A DNA stretch of 10,121 bases from contig JAJZSM010000041.1 of assembly GCA_021849765.1 (NCBI GenBank), positions 1 through 10,121 on the forward strand. Reading direction: 5' to 3'. The position numbers and the translations under genes were made by a program. How positions within the stretch are numbered: the first letter of the stretch is position 1; each line of letters starts with the position of its first letter. Source of the stretch: Actinomycetes bacterium. Lineage in GTDB: Bacteria > Actinomycetota > Acidimicrobiia > Acidimicrobiales > RAAP-2. Shown here piece after piece: positions 7,324 to 10,121 of the stretch. The notes beneath the pieces are model-generated. The model was not told the DNA's origin. It saw nothing but the letters and a program-made list of their open reading frames with translations, and ran no database searches.

Positions 7324-7353
7324 GGCTCCGTGCGACTAGCCCCTCACGGAGCC
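7324..7353 (+). promoter_or_regulatory. Hairpin in the leader of the symporter gene
   Basis: GGCTCCGTG (7324-7332) and CACGGAGCC (7345-7353) form a perfect 9-bp stem with a 12-base loop, ending 22 bases before the Shine-Dalgarno. Just upstream, GCCCG (7305-7309) and CGGGC (7314-7318) could form a second small hairpin with loop CCAT. No U-run follows, so it is not a standard attenuator. I do not recognise a TPP, purine, guanidine or other known riboswitch consensus. Confidence 0.4.
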
Positions 7354-7375
7354 GCACAGGTGAGACACATCTATT

Positions 7376-7383
7376 AGGGAGGA
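7376..7383 (+). promoter_or_regulatory. Shine-Dalgarno of the NCS1 symporter gene
   Basis: AGGGAGGA lies eight bases before the GTG at 7392, a near-ideal ribosome-binding site that decides this start. Confidence 0.75.
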
Positions 7384-7391
7384 CCACGAAC

Positions 7392-8948
7392 GTGGCGTCG
7401 ACGTTGGAATCACACGACGGCTCGATTGAAGACGAGCCGTTTCACATAGAGCAACACGGGATTGACTTCATTCCCGAACAGGAGCGATGGGCCACCGCCC
7501 GCAACATCGGCGCCATGTGGACGGGCTCGGCGGTCAACGTCGAGTACTTCATCTACGGCGCGATCCTCATGGGCTTCGGGTTCAGCTTCTGGACCGCATT
7601 CAGCCTGATCGTCCTCGGCAACCTGTCCTTCTTGCTACTCGGGGTCGCGTCGCTGCAGGGTCCCGAAACGGGCACCACGGCCTTCGCGATCAGTCGCGCC
7701 CCCTTCGGGCTGCGCGGCTCGCGCGTCGTGAGTTTCTTCAACTGGATTACCCAACTCGGCTTCGAGACCGAGGGACTGATCCTCATCGTCGGCGCCGCCA
7801 TGGTCCTCTTCCAGATGGCCGGCATCCACGTGAGCAGCCCGCTCAAGGTGATCCTGATCATCCTCGCTGCGGCCATCCAGGCGGTCATGCCTTACCTGGG
7901 CCACGCGACGATGGTGAAGATCCTGCGCGCACTGATCATCCCCTTCATCGCGATCTTCGTCCTGTTCGCGATCTTTGACGTGAAGCACGGCTCGGTGCAC
8001 TTCAAGGGGTTCCTCGGTGGATGGGAGCTCTACACCGCCGGTCTCGCCTTCACCATTGCCCTGTCGGGGCTCGGCTGGACCGAGTGTGGCAACGACTACA
8101 CCCGGTACCTACCCCGTGACACGAAGAAGGGTGCCGTGGTCGGTTGGGTCTTCCTCGGTACCGCACTGCCCGAGATCGTGCTGATGACCCTCGGGGCACT
8201 CACCTACACCTTCATCTCCTCGAGCGCACAGGTCCAAGCCTGGAACAGCTCGAACCCGCTGCAGGCGCTCTACGGCCAGCACTTCATCCCCACTTGGGTC
8301 ATCGCGGTCTTCCTCGTCTTCGCGATCGTCCAGCTCTTCGGGATCAACTCCCTGGACCTCTACAGCTCCGGGGTCTCGGTCCAGGCGATGGGAATCCACC
8401 TCAAGCGCTACCAGGCGGTCGTGATGGACAGCATCATCGCGGGCCTGCTCACCATCTACGCGATGTTCCAGTCGACCTTCTCGCTGTACATGAAGGAGTT
8501 CGTCGGGGTCATCATCGTGTGGATCGCGCCGTGGTTCGGGGTCTACATCATGGACTGGATCCTTCGCGGGTTCCGTTACAACCCCGCCGAGTTACAGCGC
8601 ACCGACCGGGACGGGCTCTATTTTGGCGGCAAGAGCGGCGTGAACTGGAACGCGATCGTCGCCTTCGTCGTCGGACTCGTCGCCTCGACCATCGCCTACT
8701 CGAAGGCGCCGCCGCCGGTGAACTTCCCGTTCCACTGGATGACGCCCGTCTCCAACCACTTTGGCGCGTTCTACTGCACGGGGACGTCCAGCGCTAACTG
8801 TGGTCTGGCCGGTTGGTTTGGCGGCGCCGACTTCTCCATCCCCTTCGGCATCCTCGTCGCCGCGATCCTCTACTTCCTCTTCGAGAAGGTCACCGGCTAC
8901 GTCGGCATGCAGGTCGCGCGCCAGAAGGAGCTCGAGCCGAACCGCTAA
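7392..8948 (+). CDS. NCS1 family nucleobase:cation symporter (cytosine/purine permease type)
   Basis: A 518-residue integral membrane protein with about 12 hydrophobic segments, normal for the nucleobase:cation symporter-1 family (purine/cytosine permeases, hydantoin and allantoin transporters). The cytoplasmic N-terminus carries HGIDFIPEQERWATARN (22-38), the family's 'G-x-x-x-I-P-E-x-E-R' entry motif. SRAPFGLRGS (101-110) and FFNWITQ (115-121) follow in the helix 2-3 region. LGWTECGNDYTRYLPRDTKKG (227-247) is the strongly conserved 'W...DYTRY' stretch that enters the loop after helix 6. By family it imports a nucleobase or related heterocycle with Na+ or H+; the exact substrate cannot be read. 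No deaminase or other pyrimidine salvage gene is in the window. It has an excellent ribosome-binding site, a leader hairpin and a strong terminator, so it is probably a single-gene transcript. Confidence 0.93.
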   Translation: MASTLESHDGSIEDEPFHIEQHGIDFIPEQERWATARNIGAMWTGSAVNVEYFIYGAILMGFGFSFWTAFSLIVLGNLSFLLLGVASLQGPETGTTAFAISRAPFGLRGSRVVSFFNWITQLGFETEGLILIVGAAMVLFQMAGIHVSSPLKVILIILAAAIQAVMPYLGHATMVKILRALIIPFIAIFVLFAIFDVKHGSVHFKGFLGGWELYTAGLAFTIALSGLGWTECGNDYTRYLPRDTKKGAVVGWVFLGTALPEIVLMTLGALTYTFISSSAQVQAWNSSNPLQALYGQHFIPTWVIAVFLVFAIVQLFGINSLDLYSSGVSVQAMGIHLKRYQAVVMDSIIAGLLTIYAMFQSTFSLYMKEFVGVIIVWIAPWFGVYIMDWILRGFRYNPAELQRTDRDGLYFGGKSGVNWNAIVAFVVGLVASTIAYSKAPPPVNFPFHWMTPVSNHFGAFYCTGTSSANCGLAGWFGGADFSIPFGILVAAILYFLFEKVTGYVGMQVARQKELEPNR

Positions 8949-8962
8949 CTCACGCTCGCAAC

Positions 8963-8998
8963 GAGAAAACCCCGGGCCGAGTGGCCCGGGGTTTTCTC
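8963..8998. terminator. Bidirectional intrinsic terminator
   Basis: GAGAAAACCCCGGGCC (8963-8978) and its exact reverse complement (8983-8998) form a perfect 16-bp stem closed by the loop GAGT. On the plus strand the stem ends in GGGG followed by TTTTCTCTCTTCTT; on the minus strand it likewise ends in GGGG then TTTTCTC. It thus has a U-rich tail both ways. It lies 15 bases after the symporter stop and 22 bases after the stop of the convergent repeat protein, and should serve both genes. Confidence 0.93.
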
Positions 8999-9019
8999 TC
9001 TTCTTACGCCGTGGCGCGA

Positions 9020-10121
9020 CTACTTGTCCTGTCGTTGGATCCTCACCGAAGCGGCGACGAAGGACGTGGGCGTCGAGGTCGACGACGGGGTCACGCTCAC
9101 GCGCTCACCCTGGGCCACGCTGGTCGAAGTGATCAGTGCTGGCGTGTGATTCGTCACGACCGAGGTCATCGACGTGAAGTAAACCGTGATCGATCCGCGG
9201 TCACGATTTGTCACCACCATCGACGTAGCGCCGTTGACCGAGGACACCACGCCCTCAATCGGGTGGATCTCTGTCGCCTGGACTCGAACTGAGGCGGCGA
9301 CGAAGTTACCCGGCGTCGAGGTCGACGACGGGGTCACGTTCACCCGCTCACCGGCGACGAGGTTCGCCGGCGTCATCGGTCCGGAGGCGTGCTCCATCGT
9401 GATGACAGTAGACGGCGCAAAGTTGACGGTGACCGTGCCGCTGTGGCCAGTGTTGACCACCATCGATGCGACGATGCCGTTCGTCGTCGTAATCGTTCCG
9501 ATGACCCCTTCGATGTGGCGGATCTCGGGCACCTGGATCTGGATCGCAGCGGCCACGAAGTTACCCGGCGTCGAGGTCGACGACGGGGTCACGCTCACGT
9601 GCTCACCGGCTACGAGGTTGGCGAGCGTCAAGGCTCCTGACGCATGCTCCATCGTGACTGCGGTGCTCGAGGTGAAGTTGACTGTCACTTGCCCGCTATC
9701 GGGGGTCGTGACGACCATCGATGCGGCGCCGTTGACCGAGGACACCACGCCTTCGATGTGGTGGATCTCGGGCACCTGAATCTTCACCGACGCGGCCGTG
9801 AAGGACGCGAGCGTCGAGCCCGGTACCGGGGTCACGCTCACGCGCTCACCGGCTGCGAGGTTGGCCAGCGTCAAGGTTCCTGAGGCGTGCTCCATCATGA
9901 CCTTGGTGCTGGTCGTCAAAATCACCGTGACCGGCGTGTTCTCTCGCGTGGTCATGATCATCGACGTGGGGCTCCCCACCGGTCCAACCAGCGAAGTGAT
10001 CACGCCTTCGACCTGGCGGATCTCGGGCACCTGAATCTTCACCGACGCGGCCGTGAAGGACGCGAGCGTCGAGCCCGGTACCGGGGTCACGCTCACGCGC
10101 TCACCGGCTGAAAGATAGACC
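9020..10121 (-). CDS. Tandem-repeat, beta-rich (probably exported) protein, C-terminal part (5' end beyond window)
   Basis: The frame is open from the right edge (last full codon 10118-10120) to a TAG at 9020-9022, so at least 366 residues are present and the N-terminus is missing. The protein is almost entirely tandem modules of 81-85 residues: one partial copy at the edge and four copies. Each reads roughly 'EGVVSSVNG..SMVVT....VTVNF..ST.VTMEHASG.LTLANLVAGERVSVTP...ST..(N/S)F.AA..(I/V)QVPEI'. Thr, Ser and Val dominate, cysteine is absent, and alternating hydrophobic residues suggest beta strands. The pattern resembles the DUF5666-like modules of the protein at 6207-7169, which supports export, but the signal peptide is not visible. 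The last module has lost the MEHASG segment and ends in RIQRQDK. An apparent GTG start at 10096 is only an internal valine, because the repeat continues upstream of it. Function unknown. Confidence 0.85.
   Translation of the reverse strand, partial: VYLSAGERVSVTPVPGSTLASFTAASVKIQVPEIRQVEGVITSLVGPVGSPTSMIMTTRENTPVTVILTTSTKVMMEHASGTLTLANLAAGERVSVTPVPGSTLASFTAASVKIQVPEIHHIEGVVSSVNGAASMVVTTPDSGQVTVNFTSSTAVTMEHASGALTLANLVAGEHVSVTPSSTSTPGNFVAAAIQIQVPEIRHIEGVIGTITTTNGIVASMVVNTGHSGTVTVNFAPSTVITMEHASGPMTPANLVAGERVNVTPSSTSTPGNFVAASVRVQATEIHPIEGVVSSVNGATSMVVTNRDRGSITVYFTSMTSVVTNHTPALITSTSVAQGERVSVTPSSTSTPTSFVAASVRIQRQDK
9763..9855 (-). repeat. 93-base exact repeat, copy 1
   Basis: Identical base for base to 10018-10110, a distance of 255 bases or 85 codons. 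It encodes the back half of one module, from the GERVSVTP segment to the QVPEI segment. Confidence 0.93.
10018..10110 (-). repeat. 93-base exact repeat, copy 2
   Basis: Identical to 9763-9855. The identity stops just inside the right edge, where the upstream codons read VYL instead of the NLA of the next copy. Confidence 0.93.

Larger units (their letters stand above)
9023..10120 (-). repeat. In-frame tandem repeat array, 81-85 codon period
   Basis: Copies in protein order are 10120-10004 (partial, 39 codons), 10003-9749 (85), 9748-9506 (81), 9505-9251 (85) and 9250-9023 (76, divergent). The 81/85 difference is a four-codon change in an early loop (VNGAAS against longer versions). All copies keep the reading frame. 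Internal copies share exact DNA blocks, for example 39 bases at 9300-9338 and 9555-9593, 255 bases apart, and 26 bases at 9228-9253 and 9726-9751, 498 bases apart. Confidence 0.9.

Noticed and set aside
7305..7383. Symporter leader as a TPP or purine riboswitch
   Set aside because: NCS1 genes for thiamine precursors can carry TPP riboswitches, but I find neither the TPP core nor the purine three-way junction consensus here.
9186..9779. A 197-codon plus-strand open frame with repeats
   Set aside because: It is the complement of the tandem-repeat gene; its periodicity follows from the minus-strand repeats. The minus frame spans the whole region and ends just before a terminator.
9020..10121. 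The repeat array as a CRISPR or mobile element repeat
   Set aside because: The repeats are 81-85 codons long, in frame and encode one continuous protein; there are no short repeats with unique spacers and no transposase.

Overview
High-GC (roughly two thirds G+C by eye) bacterial chromosome with frequent GTG starts, Gram-positive-type exported proteins and compact, mostly metabolic or transport genes. The base composition and protein style point to Actinomycetota, and an acidimicrobial lineage would fit, but no phylogenetic marker is present, so this is inference. I see no rRNA, tRNA, CRISPR, integrase, transposase or phage gene. No gene-free stretch exceeds 300 bases; the longest are 7170-7391 and 6004-6206.

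Left block, minus strand (1-2264): a probable three-gene operon read right to left. It encodes a PLP-dependent threonine/serine dehydratase-type enzyme, an exported or membrane-anchored beta-rich protein resembling the LppX/LprG type, and the N-terminal part of a multi-pass membrane protein cut by the window edge. Gaps are 38 and 9 bases. A 71-base divergent spacer separates this from two plus-strand transporter genes (2336-4102): a small CadD-like efflux protein and a 12-helix-type MFS transporter, 36 bases apart. The MFS gene ends only 2 bases from the end of a convergent minus-strand gene for a Tat-exported family 5 ABC substrate-binding protein (4105-6003). No ABC permease or ATPase gene is in the window.

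Right block (6207-10121): a plus-strand NCS1 nucleobase/cation symporter (7392-8948) sits between two minus-strand genes for exported, repeat-built proteins. One (6207-7169) has a signal peptide, three modules of about 70 residues resembling DUF5666, and a Gly/Pro/Ala/Met tail. The other (9020 to the right edge, 5' end missing) has at least four and a half modules of 81-85 residues with a similar beta-rich pattern. Two strong hairpin terminators are visible: a perfect 13-bp stem after the first repeat protein, and a perfect 16-bp bidirectional stem between the symporter and the second repeat protein. The 222-base divergent spacer 7170-7391 carries several inverted repeats that could be an operator and structured leaders.

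The most interesting parts are the paired repeat proteins, the mosaic and partly identical repeat array at the right edge, and the structured spacer in front of the symporter. Nothing in the window amounts to a demonstrably new defence or mobile system.
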